Part shown: positions 33,616 through 45,262 of the stretch, piece by piece | How positions within the stretch are numbered: the first letter of the stretch is position 1 | Layout: each line of letters opens with the position of its first letter | Assembly: GCA_034509755.1 (NCBI GenBank) | Contig: CM067539.1 | Span: 57,980,513-58,044,512, forward strand | Source of the DNA: Anisodus tanguticus | Lineage: Eukaryota > Streptophyta > Magnoliopsida > Solanales > Solanaceae | Direction: 5' to 3' | Length of the DNA: 64,000 bases | Position numbers and translations under genes: made by a program | The notes under the pieces: model-generated | Database searches by the model: none | What the model was told of the DNA's origin: nothing | The model's input: the letters and a program-made list of their open reading frames with translations, nothing else

Positions 33616-35272
33616 AAAGAAACATAACAAACTTCACTTCATCCTTCTTCTTGGCTAGCCTTTGAGGAATCGAAGGTGGGGGCTTTGGAATAGATGCCAT
33701 CACTTTTGGGGTTTCATCTTTTGCAAGTTATTCTTCAATGAAAATGAGATTTTCAATACTAGCCCGCTTTGTCTTAGTAACATTATCTTCATCAATCATT
33801 ATAGGTTCAACAATAGGTGCTTCATCATTAACAACATCTTATTTATTAACCAACTTATCTCCCCCAAGTACCTTTCCACTCCTAGTAGTAATGGCCTTAC
33901 AAGCATGATCATCATTATTTCTTGGGTTTGCCACCGTGTCACTAGGGAGTGTACCTTATTGCCTTTGGTTGAGGGTTACTAAAATTTAGCTAAGTTGGGA
34001 CTCAAGTTGCTTGATTGAAGTTGAATGCGAACTCACAACTTGTCCCATATTACTCATGCCATCCCTCAAACTTTTCATATCATCATTCACCTCTTTGACG
34101 AGTGTGTCGGTTGATTCCATTTTTCGCATTACTTTGGAAAGCATATCCTCGATCTTTGAACTAGGGGTGTCACTTATGGATTGTTGGTTCGATATTTGTT
34201 GGCTACCCTTCGACGGAACATAGGGATTGTTGCTTTGATGGTTATTGTAATTGTTGTTGTTGTAACCCCTTTGGTTGTTGTTCCCCAAATTTAAGCCTTC
34301 TTGCTCCTTGTTCCAACCTTGTTTCCCTTGACCTTGCAGCCAAGCCCCTTGATTAAGACCTTGGTAGTTAGGCCGGGAACTTCCTCTTCCCTCATGATCA
34401 TGCACGAAATGAGCTTCTTCAGTGAAAACTTAGTAGCATTGTTCATCCGATGAGCCCCCTTAACAAGACCCAACCGCATTAACCTTCTTCGATCCCGCTC
34501 CCACAATATGTTTTGTAAGAAGATCCATTTGGGTGATTAAATTAGCCATTGTTTTATCTCTCTCTTCTTCCCTCCTAATCACCTCTCTAGACAACAAAGA
34601 ATTGGAAGAACTTTCTCCAACCACTTTCGCTTCTCTAGTATGTCAAGCTTTATTTGTTTTGGTTAGCTTGTCAAGTATAGCACTCACCATGTCATATGAA
34701 TTTTCCATAATGATCCCTTCTTCTATATTGTTTGCCACCGACTTGTTGACCGAGTCAAGTGACCTATAAAATATTTGGAGAAGTACACTATCTGACAACC
34801 CATGCTTTGGACAACTTTTAACCTTCTTTTTAAACCAAGTCCAAGCCTCATGAAGTGGCTCATTAAAATGTTGACGAAAGTTGTTGATTTGATCACGGAG
34901 TAGCAACATCCGAGATGGAGGGAAATACTTCTTGAGGAATGCATCGGTAAACTCTGCACATGTTGTGATTGAACCGACCGAAAGATCATCCTACCAAGAG
35001 TTGGCCTCCTCCATGAGAGAAAACGGGAAGAGCCTCAACTTGACGGCCTCACTTGAGACGTTAATGGTTGGTAGCACACACCCCAAGGTAATTTCGAAGG
35101 TGCCTATTTGGGTCATCGGTTGCAAGACCACCAAATAGGCCTTTGGTGTTGAGTAGGTGTAATAAAGTGGTGTTGAGGTGGAAAATTGCATTTCCTTGAA
35201 GTAGCGGGGGTTGAATAGCGGTGGCTCGTGCACCATGAGTTCATCATCGGAATCGGAATCCGAAGCCATCAC
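33616..35272 (-). pseudogene. Ty3/gypsy gag (Athila/Tat-like), truncated
   Basis: From 35272: acidic start MMASDSDSDDELMVHEPP, then SMLLLRDQINNFRQHFNEPL, EAWTWFKKKVKSCPKHGL and VLLQIFYRSLD, the gypsy gag core. A Gln/Asn-rich part (34405-34200) and a coiled-coil-like segment (KIEDMLSKVMRKMESTDTLV) follow, then NPRNNDDHACKAITTRSGKV, the TRSGK signature of Athila/Tat gag-protease junctions, and PKPPPSIPQRLAKKK at about 33660. Several stops (34640, 34440, 33990, 33840). The frame ends where the Tat-like LTR end begins, so protease and pol are missing. Confidence 0.82.
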
Positions 35273-35372
35273 ACCTACACGACAATAAACAATAAAAGAG
35301 TAATATGAGAAATATAGACTAAAGGTAGAGAATTACACTAATTTACAAATTTCTACACCGTATTCCTCGTTA

Positions 35373-35391
35373 ATGGCGCCAAAATTTAATA
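35373..35391 (-). promoter_or_regulatory. Degenerate gypsy primer-binding site
   Basis: The minus strand reads TTGGCGCCATTAACGAGGAA, similar to TGGCGCCGTTGCCGGGGA (the tRNA-Asp-type site of Athila elements). It is about 100 bp upstream of the gag start. Confidence 0.5.
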
Positions 35392-38000
35392 CGCCTAAAT
35401 TACACCTCCGAAAAGGATGTAAATTTTTGCTAGCAAATATAAATCCCAAAGAAGGTTGGAGTCGAATCCCACAGGGAATACGATAAGAAATGTACACTTT
35501 AATTGTAAGTGTCAACGTTTAGTCGATATTTCAAAAGAAAATAAATAATTGCTTGTTTCGAACAATGATTATATGATGACGTAACACGTAATTGAATTAA
35601 GGATGACCAACTAACAAAATACCAATTAATTGAGTTTTTACTATCAAATTTAGAGGACTAGGGTTGTGACACTTTCGGGGTAAGTATGCAATTAAGCTAT
35701 TGATCAATTCAATTAAGGAATAGCCATGTTCTAAATCATTGGGTTAAATTGGGTATCAAGTGGTTTTCCAACCCAATTGATACATTTTATCCAAGGTTTT
35801 CCCAAGCCCTAGGATGTGTAATTAAGAACACCCAATTGGATTTCAAGGTAACTAAGTTATTCCTAGCTCTAGCTAACAGATGGGGGTTAAATCCCCAAAT
35901 ACTTGCCAATAACTCTTTTCCTAATCTCTACCCACTTTTCCATGCCAGATAGAGAATTTAGGCATTATCAATGTTGGCCACCATTAATACACATTACAAA
36001 GCTAAGAGTTATTAGTGAACAATCATATAACTTAATGAATTGATTTTGAACCAATGAAATTGATGTAAGTAAGGAGGGGTGTTGATGTGTAAGTGGGTCG
36101 GGTGTTGGTTATGTTTGGGTTGACCTAAAAATAGTTACTAAAATAGGGGTTTCGGGTTCTCGATTGGACAGGATAGTGGGGTGTTTGTTGGCTGTTTCGG
36201 CTGGAATTATAGAGAGTTGGGTTACGACACTTTGTGGGATGGTTAAGGGTGTGTTGATAGTTGTAGTAATGGTCGGGGTTAGGTGGTTTGATAGTGGCAA
36301 GGCCACATAAAAGACCTGAAATAGTGAGGTCCTCGGTTAGGGTGTTACGGTCGGGCAGTGTGGTGTTGGTGGTTGTCTTCGGTTAGTTATATGGGGAATT
36401 GTGCCAAAGTGTTTTATGGAGAAATTCTAGACAAATTAAGGGTGATCTTGATGATTGAGGTTTGATGGTATTAAGACGACGGAATAGAACTGAACCAGTG
36501 AGGTTCTAACAGGGGTTGACTTTGTGGACTGTTTGGTGTTGTTGGGTTTGAACGGGGAGGTGCGTTTGGTTTCAGATGTTGGCATTTATTGTGAGTGTTT
36601 ATGAGGTGTTGTGGGAGGTGAGGGTGATCAGTATTTGGCTGTATGGGCAAAGGTTGCACTTTGGGGGACCGAAAGCAGTTCTCCGTGCACGGGACACGTA
36701 GCTTACCGAATCAGTTGCGACACGAAGTTACGAGTAACAACCTTGGGTGAGTTTAGGATTGATTTGGTTAAGTGTTGGATCGGTCGGTATGGCTCAAGTG
36801 AAGGATGGTCGATATGGTAAGGATAATGACAAAGGGGTTTTAATGCCCAAGTCTACATCTTAATGAGGGTGACCAATTTAACAAGGACTAGACCGAGGTT
36901 ACTAAGTACAAGCCCAAATACTAACCAAGTAAGGTTGGCCAAAAACCTTAAGATAGACCCAAATGCTTGGGTTTGGTTGGGTCACACAGTCCCAACGTCC
37001 ACTCGCACCAAAGGGGGTTCCTTAAGCTTGGGTTTAGTTAAGTCACAAAGTCTTAACCAAACTTACAATGAAGGGAAACCTTAGGTTTGATTCAACTAAG
37101 TCACACAGTCTTAGTTAAACTTACGCCAAGGGGTTTGGCTCATACAGAACTAACTAAGATAAACAACACACAAGTTGAATAACTTAGCAAATGAGTAAAA
37201 CTCAACTTTATATCTTAATCAAACTCTGATTATTTACAAGGTCCTAAGGGTCCTATTTATAGTAGCAAATGGACCATTCTAGAAGAAAACTAAAGGACAC
37301 AAACTACATGACAATTTCGGCCTAGTGGGAACAAATGGGAACGGGTTTGGATTTACTTGGTGACCAAGGGTGTTTCGGCCAAACCAAGGCAATGGTAAAT
37401 GTCTTTACTTGGAGATAAGAGTGAGCTCAATCTCTTACACATCCCTTCATGTATTCCAAGTGGAATAATGCATGAACGTGATTCTTCCAACAATAACATC
37501 TTCTTGGAATGTGTTTAGAAGCTTCCATTCCTTGCAGTTGTTTGATGAACCATTTCAGCCAACTCTTCATCTCCCTTTGGCCGACCTTGAAGTATTCAAT
37601 ATATCCAATTCATGAACTTGTTAGTTCATAAATTCTTCCTTGAAAGCTCTATATTCTAGATGTTTCTTGTCCTTGCCACTTTGTCTTCCAACTCATGGCC
37701 TAGTTATCCCTTTGGAAGACTTTTTGGCTTAGTCACCTTATTGGAAGACTCTCGGCCTTGTCACCCTTTACATGGCCTATTAATTGTGTCCTAAGGTAGT
37801 TATTATATGGCATACTATGTCCTAAGCTAAGAGCTAAAAGCTAAGCTAAGAAATAAACACAATCTAAAAGAAAACAACATGATCTCGACCAAGACCAACA
37901 AGAAGGCCGAAAATACAATGTCTTCTTGAACCTTCACGTAACAACTCCAATTCCATTCCATTTTCCATGTCATATTAGGCATGTAAGTGTAGGTTTACGG
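35392..38000 (-). repeat. Probable LTR/leader of the gypsy element
   Basis: No coding frame is supported. It lies upstream of the primer-binding site. On the minus strand it has a TATA-like CTATAAATAGGACCC at about 37248-37262. The outer end cannot be fixed because the partner LTR is not in the window. It includes three tandem units of about 58 bp at 36966-37140. Confidence 0.4.
36966..37140. repeat. Three diverged tandem units of about 58 bp
   Basis: Units start at 36966, 37027 and 37084, each with ggtttrgttaagtcacacagtc...aaacttac and an aaggg(g)tt end. Divergence is about 25 percent. Confidence 0.65.
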
Positions 38001-38806
38001 GTCATCATTGGCATTCTTAGTAAAGCTCCTCTCGACTTATGTTGAGAGTTTAAGTTCATGGGCTTTCTTTCATCAGAAATGCTAAACCCCTTTGGCCCCA
38101 CAACCCTAGCTAAGAATTTAGCTACTCATAATCAATACCAAATAAACAAATGCTTTAATTATATTCAAAGAAATCATATCCTTGCAATGGGTAATGAAGA
38201 CAAAGGAATCTCTAGAAAGGGACAATACAAAGACTCATTTTCCAATGCAAAAAGTAAAGTAGGTTCAAAGAATAAAGTATGAAATGTTCAGCTCAGAAAT
38301 CTATGCCTAGTATTCATATTGAATGGACAAAAAGTACAAATTATTCGTCGATGGGTCGCTATGCTATGACAGAATGTGTCCCCATAACGACTTTGCGGCC
38401 GCATTCTGGCCGCATTCTCATGCCCAAATTTTCTCCTCACTCGGTATGCAGTGACTTCTAAAGTATGCGATATCGCATTTGCATTGCATTTTTCCTTTTC
38501 ACTCCGCTTACTGGTTGATTTCCTCAAAAGTATGCGACCGCATATAAGATCTTGTAGTGTCGCATATGGGTTGATTTTGTCAACTCTTCTGTTCCGATTT
38601 GTGGTCCCGTATGTAGTTGCATATAGGGTTTGCGGTGCCGCAATCCCTCATATTCAGTGCTTGTATGGGCTTTTTCTACTATTTTGTTCCTTAAGCTTCA
38701 AATACATGAAAGCACATGAGAACACCATAAATAAAGAGTAAACTCATTTAAAAGACATCTAAAAGTATAAGGAGTGAGTGCTAATAATAAAAAAACTAAC
38801 GACTTA
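38001..38806. other. Unassigned repeat-like DNA
   Basis: No coding frame is supported. 38380-38660 is rich in gcggccgcatt, tatgcgatatcgca and gtatgcgaccgcatat words, small inverted repeats around GCATA/TATGC. Probably part of an old LTR. Confidence 0.5.
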
Positions 38807-40148
38807 TCATAGCCCGTAACATTTTTCAATGTTATGGTTTGTATTCTTGCAGTACTTGTAGAGAAGAACAACCTTTTGGGAATCAAAAGTGACATTTGAA
38901 GTGTAAGACTGCCTAGAAGACCCAGTATTGAAGGATGCAGAAGTTGATGAGAATTGAGATGTAGTGGAAATTTGTCTCTGTTTCTCATCATACAATAACA
39001 TGCTATAGATAATACTGATTGAGGGAAAAGGCTTGAGCATGAGGATGTTGCTTCTGGTTTGAGCATAAGTGTCATTCAAACCTATTAGGAATTGATAGAC
39101 TCCCTGAACGTCCTCATCCTTCTGATAGTCAGATCTAGCCCCACATGTGCATGAGTTCACATGAGATATGGAGAGAACAACAATCTCATCCCAAAGTTGC
39201 TTGATTTTGTTGAAATATAAAGTTATATCAAGAGCACATTGAGCTATGTGAGCAAATTCCTTTTTAAGTTCGGAAACCCTAGCATCATCTGCCTTTCCAC
39301 ATATCTTTTCTAGTTCAACCCAAATATCCATAGCAAGTTCAGAATACTCAACACTACAAGCTAATTTTTTGGAAAGTGAATTGGTTAACAGGAGAGTACT
39401 AAGTCATTACACCTCTTCCACCGCCTAGAAAAAGGTGAGCCTTCATCGGGTGTTTGAGAAGAACCATTGATTAGGTCTAATTTATTCTTAACTAATAGAG
39501 CGACTAGAATTGTGCGTATCTAATTCTCGTATCCTGTTCCATCAAACGACACAGAGACAAGGAGGCCCCTAGCACATCTGAATGATGGACATAGAAAGGG
39601 TGACACAGATGAGTGTAATCGTCCTGATGGAAAGCAGTACAAGATGTTCCCTCATAAGTTGTAGAGGGAGCAGGAGTGGTATTAATAGTCGATATTATCG
39701 TAGTTGGGGAAAATAAGCAATAAATCTAAAAGATATTAACTATGAACAATTACTATCTGAAAGATTAACTAGTTAGGAACGAGATTACTAGCTTCCTTTG
39801 AAAACCGGAAGGAACAACGTCTTTGAGTACAATAACTCGCATAACAGATGCAGGAGTCACATCAAATGTAAAGACCCCAGCTCAATCGAAAAGGAAAACC
39901 GTTGAATCACGCCGATAACCAAAAACCTAGCACCGATGAAAACCCCAGCCAAGACGGATCAAATCCAAAACCGCTGAAATAAGATTTGAAATCGATTGAA
40001 ATGATCACTGAGCTAGATTCTCACAACACGACCATGATTTCTATCAATAAAAGATTGATGTAGAAGCGTATGAAATCGAAATAAATTTGGGTGAAATACA
40101 TCGAGGGTAACACTGCTCGGTAGATAATGTCCAGATCTATCGGGATTT
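38807..40148 (-). pseudogene. Copia-5 gag fragment
   Basis: The best part is 39331-38807: DIWVELEKICGKADDARVSEL, a capsid-like FNKIKQLWDEIVVL, QFLIGLNDTYAQTRSNILML, then YKYCKNTNHNIEKC, a zinc knuckle whose first Cys is Tyr. The pattern is the long-Gag copia type with CX2CX4HX4C. Upstream (39332 to 40148) the N-terminal part and leader are frameshifted. Left of 38807 the element is cut off, so protease and pol are absent. Confidence 0.8.
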
Positions 40149-40162
40149 GGACTTTGATACCA
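40149..40162 (-). promoter_or_regulatory. Copia-5 primer-binding site
   Basis: The minus strand reads TGGTATCAAAGTCC directly inside the LTR starting at 40163. Confidence 0.8.
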
Positions 40163-40443
40163 TGTGAACTTGCTAAAATCATGGTAGAATCAAAGAGAAA
40201 GAGTTAGGGTTTGAGATCATTCTAGAAGAGAGAGAGAGAGAGAGAGATTCATATTATTAAAATAAGAGAAAATGAAAATCTGAGAACAAAATATCTGGCC
40301 CTGTCCTATATACATGAACCGGCTTAGACTAGCAATAAATATATATAAAATGTGGGCCTATGGCGATACAAATAAATGAATCAGAAATGTATCTAAACTA
40401 TCTAAAAAAATGCTAAGTAGTTCCTCTAGTGTGTATTCTAACA
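40163..40443 (-). repeat. Copia-5 5' LTR
   Basis: 281 bp, tgtgaacttgc...gtgtattctaaca, with TG...CA ends. On the minus strand it starts TGTTAGAATACACAC. It contains an (AG)11 run at 40226-40247. It abuts the F-box pseudogene region. Confidence 0.8.
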
Positions 40444-40549
40444 TTGTTTACATTTTCACTTGATCTTCTCTCTCAGACAATTCTCATTGAAACATTTCCT
40501 TTTGAATAATTGTCGTGTTGTCTAACCAGGTATCGGAGTACGTCTTAAC

Positions 40550-41316
40550 TCCCTCATGACCCTTAGTTTATGGGGTGTTTTGTTAGAAAGAGGACAACTT
40601 GAGGGTATTTTTTCCTCTTGTTTGAATCTTAACCGGTTAGAGTTAGGATATTGCAAACTTCCTTATAAACTACACATTTCTGGTACAATAACATCTGTTG
40701 TTTTGCTTGCTTGTGGCGGATTGGAAGAGATTTGTTTGAGTGTATACTTTTTGCAAAGTAAGATTTTATTTTTCTTCGGTTCACGTGTTGGAGAATGTAA
40801 TGATTAATTTTAAAGGAGTTGTTGCAATGCCATACATATTTAGTGATTTTGCAAGAGATTTACATGCTTATATTAAATCTTTAATAGTCAAAGATGGTCC
40901 GTCTTAGATAAATAAATACTTTCCAACAGAGATACATATGTTTAGAAACCTTAGGGAGCTAACCTTGGTACTTGTATTCACGTACGACTTTGATATAGTC
41001 AAAATTTCCCCTCTTAGGCGCATGTCATCTTCATCGCTATTTGGATGTAGTGCAATCGAGGACAACTAGGGAAGTAAGAGGAAGTGGTATAAGGCCTCGT
41101 TTATCGCCGATATATCATACTGAGCTAAAAGCAGTGACATTCGGTGGATTTTATGGAACCAGAGAAGAGATTGAATTTGTTGTTTGTGCAATGGTACTTG
41201 AACGAATATTTCTCAGTCCATGTTTTACATGGGAGATAATGGAGGATTTTTCACTCGATAAAAGAGGACGTAACTCAATCGAACAAGAACTCCATGAACA
41301 AGCTAGATATCTCTAG
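40550..41316 (+). pseudogene. F-box/LRR (FBD-type) protein fragment
   Basis: Plus-strand frames read LSLWGVLLERGQLEGIFSSC, LNRLELGYCKLPYKL, GLEEICLSVYF (40556-40807), then VLENVMINFKGVVAMPYIFS and NLRELTLVLVF in the next stretch, and HTELKAVTFGGFYGTREEIE with LERIFLSPCFTWE (41041-41316). This is the leucine-rich middle and FBD-like end of plant F-box/LRR proteins, substrate receptors of SCF ubiquitin ligases. The F-box itself is absent, a TAG lies at about 40904 and the frame shifts at least twice. The copia-5 LTR sits immediately upstream, at the missing N-terminal side. Confidence 0.72.
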
Positions 41317-41733
41317 GAATGTTGTGGTTCTACAAATACAATATCAGCTCTCGCTCTCTATTGCCATCAGTGGTATGTAAACTTGTAGAGATTATGGAGT
41401 TAGCTATCTATTTCTTATTGCTAATCAAAGATTATGTTTTATGGAAAAAAAGTTTGAGTAAGACTAAAATTATCTTATAAATATACTTTTATGCTATTAA
41501 ATCTTTTAAATTTATCATAACTAAGCATTTTAAATTTTATGTTAACACCGTAGTGTTACATTGAATATGTTATTGTTGTTGTTAACGCTCGGTAGTTAAA
41601 ATTAACTGACAATCTCTTGACTGCTTAATCATATTAGTACTGATTCAATTTATAGGTATCTGATAGATAATGACTGAAATGAAAATGTTTCCTAAGATCT
41701 TGATATCTCAAGCATGGAGTTATCTTGGCTCCC
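41317..41733. other. Downstream flank of the F-box remnant
   Basis: AT-rich, with no gene or recognised repeat. Confidence 0.6.
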
Positions 41734-42595
41734 TAAGGTTATCAATCCGCCCAAAATTTGCTTGATCATACTGGCTCAAATAACGAATCATAACCCAATT
41801 CCTCAAATAACGAATCATAACCCAATTCGCCCAACATAACCCAACCTCTTTTGTTCTACTTAAAAAATAAAGGTCCAGCAGTAGCCCTTTGTTATACTTA
41901 AAATATCAATGTGGCCTAAAATGACGCAATAACAAAAGAGTGGTGCCACAGCTTATCTTTTCTTTTGCTTTTCCTATTCTTTTGTTCAATGATAAAACTC
42001 CATTAACAAGGAAATGACACTACCTTTGAGATAAAAAGTTTTACTTTTCACAAATTTCAATCAAACTTTAGGAAAAAAGTTTACTTACGCTCTGTATCTT
42101 TGTACAAAGGATATGAAATTCGATATTATTCCAATGTTCTTTATTAAAACTTGGTTAAAAAAGATTGACTGTAATATATATCCTGAACACATTATATGAA
42201 ATTTCACTGATCAATCAGTGACAAAGAATCTTTGAAAAGTTAATACAACAACCAATATTTTCAGATCTTTTTCTGCTTCTTTTGACTACTGGGTGGGGTG
42301 GAAGTGGAAATTTGTAGTCTATTAGGTACTTTAACTGGGAATTAATGATTAATAATTATTTACTAATCCTTAACTAGATGTAGAAATATACTTTTATTTT
42401 CTAATATCTTTTACTTGTTTGGATTGGGTTACATTTTGACCCGACGGGTTACACTACTCTAACCCGTTTTGACCCGATTGTTTGATAGGTCATTTTGGGT
42501 ACACCCGTTGGGTCAACTTAACAAACATATCATGTCCCTAACCTGTAAAAATAACAGACAAGTTGGGCGGGTTTGAGTTGATTTTGCCACCCTTA
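41734..42595. mobile_element. Possible hAT-type MITE, degenerate
   Basis: The right end, read inward on the minus strand, is TAAGGGTGGCAAAATCAACT followed by CAAACCCGCCCAA. The left end at 41734 is taaggttatcaatccgcccaaaa, which could be a shortened version of the same terminal repeat. GGGTTNNATTTTGACCCG words fill 42420-42560. No 8-bp duplication was found. Confidence 0.35.
41775..41828. repeat. 27-bp tandem duplication
   Basis: ctcaaataacgaatcataac followed by ccaattc occurs twice in a row (41775-41801 and 41802-41828), perfectly. Confidence 0.93.
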
Positions 42596-42698
42596 GTAAA
42601 ACTGTGTCAACACAGATTGTCAGCTCAATATTGATCTTACACTCGTCCAAACTCTTTGGGGGTCATCCCAAACCATCACAACAAGTCATAAATAGTAC

Positions 42699-42955
42699 CA
42701 CTACTAGAAATAAAGGTTTTTCCCACTGACATTGAGTGGAAAATTTGTGCTATAAAATGTGATTTTCTCATCTTATTCCCATCGAATCAATTCACTGGGA
42801 AAACGCATGGTGGGAAACATGTTCTGGGAAACTTCGTAAATTTTTCGTGTGAAAACACTGCTATTTAGTTTTTTCCCACCAACATTCAGTAGGAAATAGT
42901 CATTCAACATTTTTCAATGAAAAATCAGTTGGAAAATAGAGATTTTTTAGTAGAT
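42699..42955. mobile_element. CACTA-type MITE
   Basis: 257 bp starting CACTACTAGAAAT and ending TTTTTTAGTAGAT (last two bases mutated from TG), flanked by the 3-bp duplication TAC (42696-42698 and 42956-42958). Subterminal inverted motifs ttcccactgacattgagtgg and ttcccaccaacattcagtag are the repeated transposase-binding style of En/Spm elements. It has no coding capacity, so it would need a transposase in trans. Confidence 0.8.
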
Positions 42956-43100
42956 TACTACCCAACATATAAACATGCTCAAAACAAAATCCAAAAAGCA
43001 AATAACTAGGGGTTAGATTTTTACATGTCCCTATCACATGGACCTTCATTCTAAGGACTTGAATCCGAAAAATCTCTGATTAAAGAAGAATGGTACATAC

Positions 43101-44686
43101 TGTAGGGATTTGTTGGGTTCGTAAGTACAACGGAAGTTTAAAATTTTTACTTACCCAACAATGATCATGACATGTCTTATACGATAATCATATAAAGTGT
43201 TTAAAACACGATAAAGAAAACTTACAGGCTTTCGTATGCTGGATTCACTACTATGGTATCCACGCGAGTTGTCCCTCCGATTGCAAGTTCCAACTCCAGT
43301 GTATTTATCTAACGAACAACGCTAGAAATTCTTTTGTTAGAAGAGAGAAAGTAACTCAAGGCTCTAAGTCTTGAATCCTCTATTTTGTCTGACTGACTAA
43401 CTTTATAATTATGGGGTTTGTGTTGTTTATATAGGAGTTCAGGACAAAATCTAAGCAGATTTAAAACAGAAAAACCTAGCCCATTTTAATGTTCAGTGGA
43501 CCAGCCACTTCACACGTCCAAGTGTACGGCCAAGGTGCTGATTTTGGGACAGTAATTTGTGGCCCAATTGCTTCCCTGTATTTGTCCGAGTACCCATATA
43601 ATATATCCAACACATTGAATTAAATTTGACATCCAGTTTGACTTAATTAAATAATTTCTATCAAATAGAAATATTCCATAATTGTTATAAATTAAATATC
43701 TTGATTCTAAATCGAATATTTAATACTTTCTCAATACACTCTTAGATCGAAGAAACAATCGCATATAGTGTGACCCTATAGGCCTTCACATATCAACATT
43801 AATCTAATTGAGGTCCATACGAAACTCCTAGACTGCGTCGTATGACGAACTCAATATGTGAAGTATGTTTACATGAATCCAACAAACTTAACCTTTATGC
43901 GGAACTATAAATTCCTTTCATTCGCGACACACTCGATTAAGCTTAGGATTTGCCAAGTGTCTATCCAAATGGCTTAATCACTTTATCTCACATTTAGTAA
44001 TTGACAACTAGACCATATTCTAAATATGTCTCTTGCACTGGCCAGTGACTTTAGTCAACCTAATAACATTGAGAACTTGAGTTCTCTCGAATTTCTAATC
44101 GAGAAATGAATCCTATTTTTGGCTCAACTACCACCTTGATTTATATCCTGATGCACCCAACACAAGCCGTATCTTAACCAGAAGGAGTTTAAGCTTAGAA
44201 CTTGGTCAAAGTACATCATTCTGCAAACAATGTGTGTATTGACCTCAAGTCAAATAACCTTTATATTCCACACGCCGATATCACTATCGACATGTATAAC
44301 AAATAGTTTATCGGCAGGGCATACCAATACTCCTCCAAAGTATCCATTTTGTCCATCACGAGTAACCATTACTCGTAGCTGTGAGACATACTACATTCTC
44401 CAAGAATGTGATGCAGACCGCATGTCGACTTCTAGCATATCATCGATATTCCATTCTCGATGATCATTAGTCGAGGCTATTTTGAGAGTTACGTTCTATC
44501 ATTAATATCTCACTCTAATAATGACAACGTAAGCTCAAGGGATGCACATATATGAATAATTGCAAACAATCGAACAATAATTCAATAATTGTAAATGCCA
44601 TAAATATTAAACTTATTAATAATACGAATGTGTTCAAGTACATTATGTCCCTAATATAGATTGTCTCTAGGACATATATACTTTCA
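43101..44686 (-). repeat. Copia-6 3' LTR
   Basis: 1586 bp, tgtagggatttgttgggttc ... gacatatatactttca. About 95 percent like its partner by eye. One visible difference is the loss of the pagctggtcc-like segment near 43500 (cagcccagctggtccactt in the other copy). Confidence 0.95.
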
Positions 44687-44689
44687 ATC

Positions 44690-45262
44690 TCCCACTTGGC
44701 CTAGAGCCAATCTCCAATGTATCTAATACCCATGTTTTCGAAATGATCATTATGCTTAGCTAAGCTTAATGGTTTAGTAAACGGGTCAGCTAGATTATCA
44801 TCTGTGAGAATATAGTCTAGATCTATTTCTTTAGATTCCACCATCTCTCTAAGTATGTGGTATTTCCTATGTCGATGCTTATTTTTATCTGTTGATCTTG
44901 GTTCCTTAGCTTGCTCAATCGCACCAGTGTTATCACAATATATCGTTATTGGATGACTAGCACTTGGAATAACCCCTAGTTCTTTTAAGAACTCAGATAT
45001 CGAGACAGCTTCTTTACAAGCTTCCGATCCAGCAATGTACTAGGATTCAGTCATCGAATCAGCAGTGGTTTCTTGCTTGGAACCCAACTCACTGCTCCAC
45101 CATTGAAAATGAAGGCATATCCAGATTGTGACTTGAAGTCATCAAGATCTGTTTAGAAGCTAGCATCAGTACACACGGTAGCGACCATCTTCTCTTGCTC
45201 ACCATAGACTACGAAATATTCTTTAGTTCGTCTAAGATACTTAAGAATATTCTTGATTGCTT
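44690..45262 (-). pseudogene. Copia-6 RNase H
   Basis: Frames between 45262 and 44700 read ETTADSMTESEYIAGSEACK (Glu region), IYCDNTGAIEQAKEPRSTDK (Asp), HILREMVESKEIDL and DNLADPFTKPLSLAKHND. At least one stop near 45040 and another near 45155 interrupt it. It follows the RT frame directly and ends at the purine tract of the 3' LTR. Confidence 0.85.

Noticed and set aside
38288..38527. Minus-strand 79-codon frame
   Set aside because: No homology recognised; sequence dominated by short GCATA/TATGC inverted repeats typical of decayed LTR.
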